DNA from: Fischerella sp. PCC 9605
Lineage (GTDB): Bacteria; Cyanobacteriota; Cyanobacteriia; Cyanobacteriales; Nostocaceae
Assembly (NCBI RefSeq): GCF_000517105.1
Contig: NZ_KI912148.1
Coordinates: 2,668,448-2,732,447 of the forward strand
Direction: 5' to 3'
Length of the DNA stretch: 64,000 nucleotides
The notes below the pieces were generated by a model, which was given only the letters and a program-made list of their open reading frames with translations, had not been told where the DNA came from and did not search any database. Below are positions 1 through 7,556 of the stretch, piece after piece (positions within the stretch are counted from its first letter, which is position 1; each line of letters begins with the position of its first letter). The translations under genes and the position numbers were made by a program.

Positions 1-1
1 T

Positions 2-85
2 CCAATGACGGTAACGCGGTATCTGCAAAAGGGAATTAACGATTTGATGTCGATGTTGCAACCACAAGTTTTACCTACTGCGTAA
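2..85 (+). CDS. 3' end of an unidentified protein (partial)
   Basis: An open frame enters from the left edge and runs 27 codons to a TAA at 83-85. The readable C-terminus contains TRYLQKGINDLMSML and ends LPTA. It is amphipathic and helical in character, with no recognisable motif. It converges on dusA, whose stop lies 16 bases further on. The fragment is too short to assign a family. Codon use looks native. Confidence 0.45.
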   Translation, partial: PMTVTRYLQKGINDLMSMLQPQVLPTA

Positions 86-100
86 ATATGCGATCGCTCA

Positions 101-1141
101 TCAAGCCGGGAAATTCACGCTTGGTACTACCGCAGATTCGGGAATTTGTGCCAATGCTTCTCTTACCACAACAGAATCCGCTCCAAAACGGCAGGAATTT
201 TCTGTCAAATGACGCTTCCAAACTCGACTACCCGGTTGTCCGGCAAAAAGTTGCAGCATATGACGGGTGATTTTGTTGAGCTTAAGACCCTTTGCTACCC
301 AGAAATCTATATAGGAAAACATCGCTTCAGCAACTTCATGGCGGGTTGGAGGTTGCGCCACTTTGCCGTAAATTTCACTATCTGCCGTGGCAAATAGGTA
401 GGGATGATCGTAAGCTGCACGTCCAACCATCACTGCATCTACTGACTGCAACTGCTGCTGTACCATCTCCAAGTTCATAATTCCGCCGTTGATTTCAATA
501 AACAGGTGGGGAAATTCCTGCTTCAGACGATGCACATCACTATAACGCAAGGGTGGAATATCACGGTTTTCTTTTGGGCTTAACCCTTGCAACCAAGCTT
601 TACGTGCGTGGACGGTAAAGTGCCGACAGCCTGCTGCTGAGACAATGCGGACAAAGTTCGCCATGTCTTCGTAGTGATCGAGGTCATCAATGCCGATCCG
701 GTGCTTGACACTGACAGGGAGATGAGTAGCATTGAGCATTGCTGCGACACACTCTGCCACTAGTTGAGGCTGTGCCATCAAACAAGCCCCAAAATTACCA
801 TCCTGTACACGGCTGCTGGGACAACCAACATTAATATTGATTCCATCGTAGCCCATGTCTTCAGCGATGCGAGCGCATTCGGCTAGTTCTTTAGGGCGAT
901 CGCCCCCCACTTGCAGGACAAGAGGCTTTTCGGCAGGAGAAAAACCTAGCAGGTGCTCCTTGTCGCCATGCAAAATTGCCGCACTTGTAACCATTTCGGT
1001 GTAAAGTAAAGTGCAGCGCGTAATCTGCCGCATAAAATATCGAAAGTAGCGGTCTGTGCGATCCATCATTGGCGCGATACTCAAGGGGTAAGCGCCATAA
1101 CTCGCCGAATTAGTGAAAGTAGCTAGATTCAAACAGGTCAT
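101..1141 (-). CDS. dusA: tRNA-dihydrouridine(20/20a) synthase DusA
   Basis: FMN-dependent, NADPH-using reductase that converts uridine 20/20a of the tRNA D-loop to dihydrouridine in the cytoplasm. Seen in the sequence: an N-terminal TIM-barrel with SIAPMMDRTDRYFRYF, MVTSAAILHGD, the FMN-barrel segment VLQVGGDRP, the catalytic-cysteine stretch INVGCPSSRVQ, then VSVKHRIGIDD, FTVHARKAWLQGLSPKENR and INGGI, and a C-terminal helical domain. This is the DusA rather than DusB pattern. The frame stays open upstream to a GTG at 1196-1198, but that codon lies inside an IS-like right end, so I use the ATG at 1139-1141, giving 346 aa, normal for DusA. The catalytic Cys is present. The gene stands alone. 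Confidence 0.95.
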   Translation of the reverse strand: MTCLNLATFTNSASYGAYPLSIAPMMDRTDRYFRYFMRQITRCTLLYTEMVTSAAILHGDKEHLLGFSPAEKPLVLQVGGDRPKELAECARIAEDMGYDGININVGCPSSRVQDGNFGACLMAQPQLVAECVAAMLNATHLPVSVKHRIGIDDLDHYEDMANFVRIVSAAGCRHFTVHARKAWLQGLSPKENRDIPPLRYSDVHRLKQEFPHLFIEINGGIMNLEMVQQQLQSVDAVMVGRAAYDHPYLFATADSEIYGKVAQPPTRHEVAEAMFSYIDFWVAKGLKLNKITRHMLQLFAGQPGSRVWKRHLTENSCRFGADSVVVREALAQIPESAVVPSVNFPA

Positions 1142-1191
1142 AAATAGAGAGTCTATCGCAGGCAATACCTGTGTATGTCTATATATCTTAG

Positions 1192-1226
1192 TTGACACTC
1201 CCCTGGCTAAAGCCGAGGGGATTCTT
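1192..1226 (-). other. Orphan IS200/IS605-type right-end hairpin (omega-RNA-like remnant)
   Basis: Read on the minus strand this is GAATCCCCT, a GGC-TTTA-GCC hairpin core, AGGGGAGTG, then TCAA. The CCCC/GGGG stem (1200-1220) followed within a few bases by TCAA has the same layout as the right end of the complete tnpB element at 20545-20583. I see no tnpB or tnpA reading frame next to it. The TCAA falls right at the upstream edge of dusA. I infer a relic of an excised or decayed insertion. It could also act as a terminator-like hairpin between the nucleoside hydrolase and dusA. Confidence 0.5.
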
Positions 1227-1316
1227 CATTTTTGTAAGTTCAAATGAGAGTCCTAACTCACCCTTTGCTCAAAAACCTACACCTGCGAGAAGGAGAAAGG
1301 CAGACTTTCCTTTCCC

Positions 1317-2243
1317 CTAGCGCAAGCAATGATACAAATTCTCTTTCCAACGCGGTATATCTATTGACCAGACTACACTCATGTTTGGGGTTTTGTGCAG
1401 TACTCCTAGTTCATCAACGACTGTTGCACCCCGCGTTAATTCGCTCGTAATTTCCACATCTACAAAGTATTTGCCTTGACGCGTCACTATATCTGGGTCA
1501 AGAGCAACTGCCATTGCTACGGGATCGGGTAACATCAAACCAGAGGCAGCCTGGATTTTCATGCAGGAATCTAAGGCTGTTCTGTTGCACTCCATTGCCA
1601 AGCGTGCTGTTTTTGTACCAAAGTTAATAACTTTTTCTATCTCAGCAGGAGTCAACTCTGCATCATGGCGGCTTAATTCCCAACCAACTATCTCACAAGG
1701 CATACCGCTATGAAAGACTATCTTAGCGGCTTCTGGGTCTACCCAGATGTTATACTCAGCGGCTGGCGTTACGTTGCCAACTGTATTGGCTGCACCGCCC
1801 ATAATCACACAACGCTGCACGTTTGTTGCTATTTCTGGGGCACGTAATAGTGCTGTAGCGATGTTCGTAAGTGGCCCTAGGGTAACTAGGGTGATTTCAC
1901 CACGATAGGTTTTAATCGTGTCAATGATTGTGTCTATTGCATGTGCTGACTGGGGTTTGCTATTTGAGTCTGGGTAGTACATGTTACCCATGCCATCGTC
2001 GCCGTGAAACCAATCGGCATAACTACATTCTCGCAGTATTGGCTTAGCACAACCAATGTATACAGGTGTGGAAGCATCGCACACTTCGAGTGTGTACAGT
2101 GCGTTTTTCACACCCTGTTCTACGGAGACGTTACCATTGACAATCGTCACCGCTTCAACATGGACATCTGCCCAGCGGTGCGCCATGATCAGAGCAACGG
2201 CATCATCAGAAGCAGTGTCTGTATCTATGATAAATTTACGCAT
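1317..2243 (-). CDS. Nucleoside hydrolase (inosine/uridine-preferring family)
   Basis: Calcium-dependent N-ribohydrolase that splits nucleosides into base and ribose for purine/pyrimidine salvage in the cytoplasm. The 308-residue protein opens with the family signature, here DTDTASDDA (residues 7-15), whose aspartates bind the active-site calcium. It continues with VTLGPLTNIATALL, CVIMGGAA, AEYNIWVDPEAA and the C-terminal DPVAMAVALDPD region. Length and motif order match the IU-nucleoside hydrolase family. The exact substrate cannot be told from sequence. The gene starts 36 bases after the stop of the 2TM protein gene, on the same strand, so co-transcription is likely. Confidence 0.9.
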   Translation of the reverse strand: MRKFIIDTDTASDDAVALIMAHRWADVHVEAVTIVNGNVSVEQGVKNALYTLEVCDASTPVYIGCAKPILRECSYADWFHGDDGMGNMYYPDSNSKPQSAHAIDTIIDTIKTYRGEITLVTLGPLTNIATALLRAPEIATNVQRCVIMGGAANTVGNVTPAAEYNIWVDPEAAKIVFHSGMPCEIVGWELSRHDAELTPAEIEKVINFGTKTARLAMECNRTALDSCMKIQAASGLMLPDPVAMAVALDPDIVTRQGKYFVDVEITSELTRGATVVDELGVLHKTPNMSVVWSIDIPRWKENLYHCLR

Positions 2244-2279
2244 GATCGTTGAAGATAGACCAGAGGTATCAGCCTGCTT

Positions 2280-2783
2280 CTAACTTTGCCATGCACTGAG
2301 GAATTTATTGACAACTTTATTGATTGTTTGTTTAAGTTGATGCTGGCGATACCATTTTTGGAAAGCCATTTCGTAATCTTCGCCTTTAGTCTGAAAGGTA
2401 TTCCACGCGTCCAGACCTACACCCAGTCCCCAAAATAATAAAATGTACAACGACCAAGATAGACCTGCACCACCGATTAGATCTACCAGTAGCAAAACAG
2501 CATTGACAATTGTAAACTTGCCAAAGCGCTTTTTGAATCTTCCTATGCGGTAGGCGTTAAAAGCTTGTCGCTGCTGTATTTCTCCTTGGGTAATTTGCCA
2601 GTCACGTTCTGCTAATTTGAGGGTTTCCGGAGCAATTTCTAATTCCGCAGCTATTTCCAACAGTTGTTCGTAAGAAAATTCTTTTTCTTGGTCTCTGGCT
2701 TGACGAGCGATCGCCAACTGTAGAATTTTCTGTACGTCTTCTTGGCTGTAGGAACGGGTGGATTGAGCTTCAAACACCGTCAT
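2280..2783 (-). CDS. 2TM-domain membrane protein with N-terminal helical domain
   Basis: A 167-residue protein. Residues 10-75 form a charged helical region (SQEDVQKILQLAIARQ, then YEQLLEIAAELEIAPETLKLAERDW), a form often found at the N-terminus of cyanobacterial 2TM-domain proteins. Residues about 85-130 carry two hydrophobic segments (FTIVNAVLLLVDLIGGAGL and WSLYILLFWGLGVGLDAWNTF), followed by a basic tail. The GLDAWNTF motif after the second helix is typical of the 2TM domain. Function is unknown. It lies just upstream of, and probably in one transcript with, the nucleoside hydrolase gene. Confidence 0.75.
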   Translation of the reverse strand: MTVFEAQSTRSYSQEDVQKILQLAIARQARDQEKEFSYEQLLEIAAELEIAPETLKLAERDWQITQGEIQQRQAFNAYRIGRFKKRFGKFTIVNAVLLLVDLIGGAGLSWSLYILLFWGLGVGLDAWNTFQTKGEDYEMAFQKWYRQHQLKQTINKVVNKFLSAWQS

Positions 2784-2957
2784 AATTCTGTCTCTTTAAT
2801 TACTTTTAATAAAAGTCTCACTGGCTGGGAGATTTTACGCACCTGTGCCACCGCCAGCTATGCGTCTTTCATTCTCCTAGGCTAGCAAATTTACATGATG
2901 CTGCGAAACTAGCGTAAATTTCGCATTTTTAATTTTTAATTTTTAATTTTCAATTTT

Positions 2958-3761
2958 TTAGCTGGGTTGGGGTTGTTTAAAGGCATAGATATCTTGGATC
3001 GCTCGTACCCAACCATCAGATACAGATTCAAGAATGCGATCGCCTTTTTCCTTAGTTGCGACTGTAGGATCGCCAACAACCCCACTTTTACTCAAATCCC
3101 GCGTTGCCCAAGCAAAGCTGAGTTTCCCTTCTATGCTCAGCAAGCTACCTTGTGGTTGTTCTGGAGGATACTCAGCAACAGCTTTTTCCATCTTTACTTG
3201 TTCTGGTAGGATCGACAACATGATGCTTGTTTCAGCATCTCCAGCATGAATACCTAGTTTTTTTTCTTGAGGTGAAAGCAATTCTCCGGTAATATGTGGC
3301 ACTCGCCATGTAAAAAGCGGAAACACTAAGAAATCGCTGTATTTGATGTGCAAGTCTCGTGCAGCAATTTCCATTACCTGCGGTTGTCCGCCGTGGGAGT
3401 TCATTAATATTAGTTTTCTAAACCCGGCACGATAAATACTTTCTGCCACTTCCATCAGTGTTGCCAACAGAGTTTCTGCACTTAGGGTAATCGTACCGGG
3501 AAAATGCCAATGCTCGTTAGATTTGCCATAATAAAGAGCTGGCAAGGCATAGGCAGGAACTATTGCATCAAGCTTTTCTAAAGCTTTTCCCAATACTGCT
3601 ACACCAATTGCGGCATCCACAATTAGCGGTAGGTGGGGGCCATGTTGCTCAATCGCCCCTACTGGTTGAATCAATACGACATTTTCCTTGTTTGGCATTG
3701 CCTGAATGTCAGTCCAGCTGAGGTAAGGGAAAAAGCGTTTTGGGGGAATGAAACTATGCAT
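2958..3761 (-). CDS. Creatininase-family amidohydrolase
   Basis: Member of the creatininase/FAPy-deformylase/MftE-like metal-dependent amidohydrolases. The 267-residue protein shows the metal-binding signatures in order: the GAIEQHGPHLPLIVDA segment (His and Asp ligands), the NEHWHFPGTITL segment, the LMNSHGGQPQVM segment, and the GIHAGDAETSIML segment with its His/Asp/Glu set. Active-site residues look intact. Substrate is not predictable, since the family covers creatinine, formamidopyrimidines and redox-cofactor precursors. The spacer after its stop is an AT-rich run of TTTTTAA repeats. Upstream is a divergent ROK-type kinase gene. Confidence 0.87.
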   Translation of the reverse strand: MHSFIPPKRFFPYLSWTDIQAMPNKENVVLIQPVGAIEQHGPHLPLIVDAAIGVAVLGKALEKLDAIVPAYALPALYYGKSNEHWHFPGTITLSAETLLATLMEVAESIYRAGFRKLILMNSHGGQPQVMEIAARDLHIKYSDFLVFPLFTWRVPHITGELLSPQEKKLGIHAGDAETSIMLSILPEQVKMEKAVAEYPPEQPQGSLLSIEGKLSFAWATRDLSKSGVVGDPTVATKEKGDRILESVSDGWVRAIQDIYAFKQPQPS

Positions 3762-3807
3762 GGGAAATAAGAAATAGGCATTAATAAACGTGGTTATCGT
3801 GATGGCT

Positions 3808-3864
3808 GTTAGTGGTTAGTGGATAGTGGTTAGTGGTTAATAACTAACTACTAACTACTAACAA
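3808..3864. repeat. STRR fold-back in a divergent promoter region
   Basis: Heptamer-type repeats (TTAGTGG and variants) run into an inverted copy (CTAACTA and variants), so the strand can fold into a long imperfect hairpin. It lies between two divergently transcribed genes. This is the common intergenic STRR of filamentous cyanobacteria, and no regulatory role is evident. Confidence 0.6.
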
Positions 3865-3991
3865 TTTTCATAATTAGGTTTACTTACGGACATTTACCTA
3901 ATGTTACTGAGTTTTTCTTAACAAAAATTTTACCTATATTGGTGAAAATTATCACCAGCCAATAGTAGATATATAAAAAGGAACAATCCAC

Positions 3992-4696
3992 ATGGACAAC
4001 AAAGAAAATATCCGCACCCTATCGGTTGATATTGGTGGTAGCGGTGTCAAAGCAATAGTTTTGGATATTACGGGCAATCCCTTGACTCAAAGATCGCGTC
4101 TGGAAACACCCCAACCTCCCAAACCAGAAGTTGTCATTAATGCAATTACAACGCTGGCATCTACTCAAGGTGAATTTGATCGAGTTTCGGTAGGTTTTCC
4201 TGGTGTAGTAAGGAATGGAGTCACAGAAACAGCCGTAAATTTAGATCCAGGTTGGATTGGGTTTGATTTGGCAACAGTATTGTCAAATCGCTTAAGCAAA
4301 CCTGTGCGAGTAATTAACGATGCTGATATGCAGGGTTTAGGGGCGATCCAAGGTTTGGGTGTGGAATTAGTAATTACTCTGGGTACGGGATTTGGTTCAG
4401 CTTTATTTGTCGATGGTAAATTGGTGCCAAATTTAGAAATGGGACATCATCCGTTTAGAAAAGGCGAAACTTACGAAGAACAGTTGGGACGTGCAGCACT
4501 AGAAAGGGTTGGGGATAACAAATGGAATAAGCGTTTACTAAAAGCGATCGCAACTTTGCAACGGTTGTTTAATTACGATAGCCTCTACATCGGTGGCGGT
4601 GAAGCAACAAGGATTAAAAGTCAGCTACCAACAAATGTAAAAATCATCCCTAATATTACTGGCTTATTGGGTGGAATTGCTTTGTGGAGAGATTAA
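3992..4696 (+). CDS. ROK-family sugar kinase, probable polyphosphate glucokinase
   Basis: A 234-residue actin-like-fold kinase expected to phosphorylate glucose, with polyphosphate or ATP as donor. Visible: the phosphate-1 loop LSVDIGGSGVKAIVLD at the N-terminus, GFPGVV, the sugar-binding segment VINDADMQGLGA with the catalytic Asp, the phosphate-2 motif LGTGFGSALF, the LEMGHHPF stretch, and the adenosine-type IGGG near the C-terminus. The short length and the FPGVV/NLDPGW region resemble polyphosphate glucokinase more than ATP-glucokinase. The start is supported by an AAAAGGA ribosome-binding site about ten bases upstream. It may serve glycogen-derived glucose recycling. Confidence 0.85.
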   Translation: MDNKENIRTLSVDIGGSGVKAIVLDITGNPLTQRSRLETPQPPKPEVVINAITTLASTQGEFDRVSVGFPGVVRNGVTETAVNLDPGWIGFDLATVLSNRLSKPVRVINDADMQGLGAIQGLGVELVITLGTGFGSALFVDGKLVPNLEMGHHPFRKGETYEEQLGRAALERVGDNKWNKRLLKAIATLQRLFNYDSLYIGGGEATRIKSQLPTNVKIIPNITGLLGGIALWRD

Positions 4697-4837
4697 TCTT
4701 CTCATGATGCCTACTTTGAGAAGTTGGCAAACAAACGTAAACCTTTGATTAAGTTTAGGTTAATTTTAGGTTATTATTAACATCGGATTTCACTAGTATA
4801 ATTCCATTTTGAAGAACCGTTAGATTAAACAGAGCTT

Positions 4838-5053
4838 TTGCACACCCCAGAGAATGTTCAAGCAGGAGACAAAGTTTTAATTCTAAGTCCGGCTTATGTT
4901 GCCGGAAAATTTGGAGTCGTCCTTAGTCGAGAGCCATTTGTAGATGGTCAACCGAGCGATCGCTGGCTCATTCAAGTGAATAACGAAAATATTGTGGTGT
5001 CGCTGACTCCAAACGAGTTTCAGGTAGTTGACAAGGAAAAAAAGTATGACTAG
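4838..5053 (+). CDS. Small conserved-type hypothetical protein, TTG start
   Basis: A 71-residue soluble protein beginning TPENVQAGDKVLILSP, with a pattern of short beta strands (GKFGVVLSREPFV, RWLIQV, NIVVSLTPNEFQVV) suggesting a small beta-barrel such as an SH3/KOW-like fold. That fold is inference from pattern only. No ATG exists in frame after the TAA at 4824-4826, so a TTG at 4838 is the best start. Function unknown. The downstream spacer (5054-5279) holds GGGAT-type short repeats before tatC. Confidence 0.6.
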   Translation: MHTPENVQAGDKVLILSPAYVAGKFGVVLSREPFVDGQPSDRWLIQVNNENIVVSLTPNEFQVVDKEKKYD

Positions 5054-5279
5054 TATCCCTTGGCGGAGAAGGTGAGGGGATGGGGTGATGGGCATTGGGA
5101 ATAGGGGATGGGAAATAACCTTTGCCCTCTTCCTGTTGTCAAAACTATGAGCTTTGCTGAAAATTTTCCGAGGCTAAGTCTATGCGATCGCAACTCTTCC
5201 GTGCGACAACGGCAAAAAATATCTCGGTCGCTACCGCCCTAGATAAAATAGTTAACAAATGATGCTCACTCGCTGACTC

Positions 5280-6083
5280 ATGACGCCTTCACAAAACACT
5301 GACACGGCAACTGCCACAACTACTCCCGCTGTTGACCTCGAACAATACGACAAATCACAAACCGATCCTCTCGATGATTTGCCAGGAGAGGTCGAAATGA
5401 CCCTTTTTGAGCATCTAGAGGAGTTACGGCAGCGAATTTTTTACGCACTAATTGCCGTAGCGATAAGCGTTATTGGCTGCTTTATTGCCGTTAAGCCGAT
5501 TGTCCAGTGGTTGGAAGTGCCAGCCCAAGGAGTAAAATTTCTCCAACTCGCACCCGGAGAGTACTTTTTTGTCTCTTTAAAAGTAGCAGGCTACAGCGGC
5601 TTGGTCATTTCCAGTCCCTTCATTCTCTACCAAATTGTTCAGTTTGTTCTCCCAGGACTGACTCGCCGAGAACGCCGTTTGTTAGGCCCTGTGGTTCTAG
5701 GGTCGAGTGTGTTGTTTGTGGCAGGATTATTTTTTGCCTATTTCTTGCTGATTCCAGCTGCTTTAAGATTCTTCATCAGCTACGGTGCAGATGTTGTAGA
5801 ACAGTTGTGGTCAATTGACAAATATTTTGAATTTGTCTTGTTGCTGTTGTTTAGTACAGGATTAGCATTCCAAATACCAATCATCCAAATTTTACTTGGC
5901 GCTTTAAAAATTGTCTCATCACAAACAATGCTTTCTGGCTGGCGCTATGTGGTTTTAGGAGCAGTGGTTTTGGGAGCTGTGCTTACACCATCTACCGATC
6001 CTCTAACTCAAACTCTCCTAGCCGGAGCTGTGCTAGGACTGTATTTTGGTGGTATTGGCTTAGTTAAGCTTACAGGTAATTAA
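5280..6083 (+). CDS. tatC: Sec-independent protein translocase TatC
   Basis: Core multispanning receptor of the twin-arginine translocase, which binds signal peptides of folded proteins at the plasma or thylakoid membrane. The 267-residue protein has a 40-residue polar N-terminus, then the family signature [14 protein letters not shown]. Six hydrophobic segments follow ([89 protein letters not shown], and the last near the C-terminus). The conserved FILYQ..F..PGL..RERR loop and P.TDP are present. No tatA/B gene is adjacent, as is usual in cyanobacteria. The cytosolic N-terminal extension is common in this phylum. Confidence 0.96.
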   Translation: MTPSQNTDTATATTTPAVDLEQYDKSQTDPLDDLPGEVEMTLFEHLEELRQRIFYALIAVAISVIGCFIAVKPIVQWLEVPAQGVKFLQLAPGEYFFVSLKVAGYSGLVISSPFILYQIVQFVLPGLTRRERRLLGPVVLGSSVLFVAGLFFAYFLLIPAALRFFISYGADVVEQLWSIDKYFEFVLLLLFSTGLAFQIPIIQILLGALKIVSSQTMLSGWRYVVLGAVVLGAVLTPSTDPLTQTLLAGAVLGLYFGGIGLVKLTGN

Positions 6084-6091
6084 AAAATTAT

Positions 6092-6142
6092 GAATTATGA
6101 ATTATGAATTATGAAATTTTCAGCATTCATCATTCATAATTC
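6092..6142. terminator. Fold-back repeat after tatC
   Basis: Three ATGAATT-type units followed by inverted copies (ATTCATCATTCATAATTC) can form a hairpin just after the tatC stop. There is no strong T-run behind it, so its role as a terminator is uncertain. It may be only a cyanobacterial STRR. Confidence 0.35.
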
Positions 6143-6307
6143 TTACCGTTCCCAATCTCCCCATCTCCCACTCTATCCAAATGGGTGAGTGCGAAATAAT
6201 CCTTCAGACATATCGATGAATCTGCTACAACCAGATTTTAGAAAGATGAACTTGCACCCATACTTTTTTTAAACTGTTGCCAGGACAAAATGATAAGGAG
6301 TAAATTT

Positions 6308-6529
6308 ATGTCTGAGCAACAACAACAAGGCATGAAACCTGGTGAATACGAAAAAACTGGGTCTGGTGGCTACGAAAACCCTATGGAAGAAGATATCACC
6401 TCTATCGATTCAGAGGTTCGTACAACTAGCAGTGGCGATGAGAGTGGTGCCAAGACTTCTGCTACACCAGAATCAGCTGGTGAAGATACTGTAGCAGGTA
6501 GCCCAAATCAAGGAACAGAATCACGTTAA
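6308..6529 (+). CDS. Small acidic, low-complexity hypothetical protein
   Basis: A 73-residue, very hydrophilic protein rich in Gly, Ser, Thr, Glu and Gln. It starts MSEQQQQGMKPGEYEKTGS and carries NPMEEDITSIDSEVRTTSS in the middle. The start at 6308 is preferred over an in-frame ATG at 6290 because AAGGAG lies at 6295-6300, seven bases before it. The composition suggests an intrinsically disordered, perhaps stress-related protein, which is inference only. It is followed by a strong hairpin terminator at 6584-6641, supporting a single-gene unit. Confidence 0.7.
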   Translation: MSEQQQQGMKPGEYEKTGSGGYENPMEEDITSIDSEVRTTSSGDESGAKTSATPESAGEDTVAGSPNQGTESR

Positions 6530-6583
6530 TTTGCCTGTGCCATCAAATTAAGCTCAAAGCGTCAAATCTAGGTGAGTGCGGTA

Positions 6584-6641
6584 ACAAAAATTACGAGTGG
6601 AATTGTGTCTGTTGAGGCACGTTTTTCCACTCGATTTTTGT
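6584..6641 (+). terminator. Strong hairpin, probable terminator of the small acidic protein gene
   Basis: ACAAAAAT and CGAGTGGAA on the left pair with TTCCACTCG and ATTTTTGT on the right. That is a 17-pair stem with a two-base bulge and a roughly 20-base loop. The right arm itself carries a T-rich run, consistent with factor-independent termination on the plus strand. Confidence 0.7.
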
Positions 6642-6761
6642 CATTGTCAAAAAGAAATTTTAGTTAGAAAATTTGTTTATACAGCAAAAGTGTTAGTAGT
6701 AATCTGAAAAAAAGAAATCACTTCATCTATCAATAAATATCACTCTATATCAGCAAAAATT

Positions 6762-7310
6762 ATGCAACCAAGAATTTGGGTTTACAGCATTGCACTGACT
6801 TTTTCTTGGCTGACGTCTCCAGTATTAGCTGGTGAACCTGTCAACTTTCCTTATATACTGGCGCAGAATAATACAAAAGCTCAACCGATTGCTGTCAATA
6901 AAGTTGAGTTCGGAGTTCTCAGGGTTGACAAAGGTGGAAAAGTTACCTTAATTCCAACAAATAAAGTGCCACTCCTGGAAGGAACCGTATACGGTTGGCG
7001 TGTTCAACTAAGGGACTACCAAGGTGAAGTAACCTGGCGAGAAGTCTTTCAATTACCACAACGCCCAGAAACTTGGGGTACAACTAATACTGATAATTTT
7101 TCATTGTCAACAGACGGCACAGCAGCAGAGACAAAACGCACAGACTTGACAAAAGACGGTGTGATTACCAACTCTTGGACGATCGCTGCTGGCGATCCAA
7201 TGGGTAAGCATATTATAGAAGTCTATATTGACGATCGCCGCATTGCTGCTTTTGAGTTTGAGGTAGTTCCGGTCAGGCAGCAGAGGCCAGTTTCCGCTCC
7301 TAGAATATAG
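6762..7310 (+). CDS. Exported protein of unknown function
   Basis: A 182-residue protein with a signal peptide at residues 1-23 (hydrophobic IALTFSWLTSPVLAG). The mature part is beta-rich: VNKVEFGVLRV, then GTVYGWRVQL, EVTWREVFQLP, NSWTIAAGDPMGKHIIEVYIDD and RIAAFEFEVVP. The last part resembles an immunoglobulin-like domain closing with a D..I..F.F.V motif, as in DUF3859-type proteins, but I cannot confirm the family. It is probably periplasmic. No clear Shine-Dalgarno precedes the ATG. It stands alone between a terminator and a repeat block. Confidence 0.75.
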   Translation: MQPRIWVYSIALTFSWLTSPVLAGEPVNFPYILAQNNTKAQPIAVNKVEFGVLRVDKGGKVTLIPTNKVPLLEGTVYGWRVQLRDYQGEVTWREVFQLPQRPETWGTTNTDNFSLSTDGTAAETKRTDLTKDGVITNSWTIAAGDPMGKHIIEVYIDDRRIAAFEFEVVPVRQQRPVSAPRI

Positions 7311-7315
7311 TGGTT

Positions 7316-7556
7316 AGTGGTTAGTAGTTAGTGGCGAGCCAGCGCGCTCCAAAGGGGGTCTCCCCCCATGTAGACGCCCGCAGGGCGGCTTCGGTGCAGG
7401 GTGCGACTGGCGTAGACGCCCGTCAGGGCGGTGAGCAGCGCGCTCCAAAGGGGGTTTCCCCCATGTAGACGCGCGCAGCGCGGCTTCTCGCAGAGTAGGG
7501 CTTCTCGTAGAGTACCCGGAGGGTTAGTGGTCAATTACTATCTACTATCTACTAAC
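7316..7556. repeat. GC-rich interspersed repeat flanked by STRR arms (copy 1)
   Basis: This fills the whole gap between the exported protein and the oxidase gene. Arms of TTAGTGG/CTAACTA heptamers enclose a GC-rich core at about 7333-7529. The core carries two versions of the unit GGAGCGCGCT..GCGTCTACATGGGGG and small hairpins such as CGCGCGCAGCGCG. About 130 bases of the core recur almost identically, in inverse orientation, at 62294-62420, and a decayed piece lies at 26434-26471. An open frame across it is only a translation of the repeat. Confidence 0.8.

Noticed and set aside
7328-7534. 68-codon minus-strand frame in GC-rich DNA
   Set aside because: It is a translation of the interspersed GC-rich repeat, whose second copy at 62.3 kb lies in a different context.
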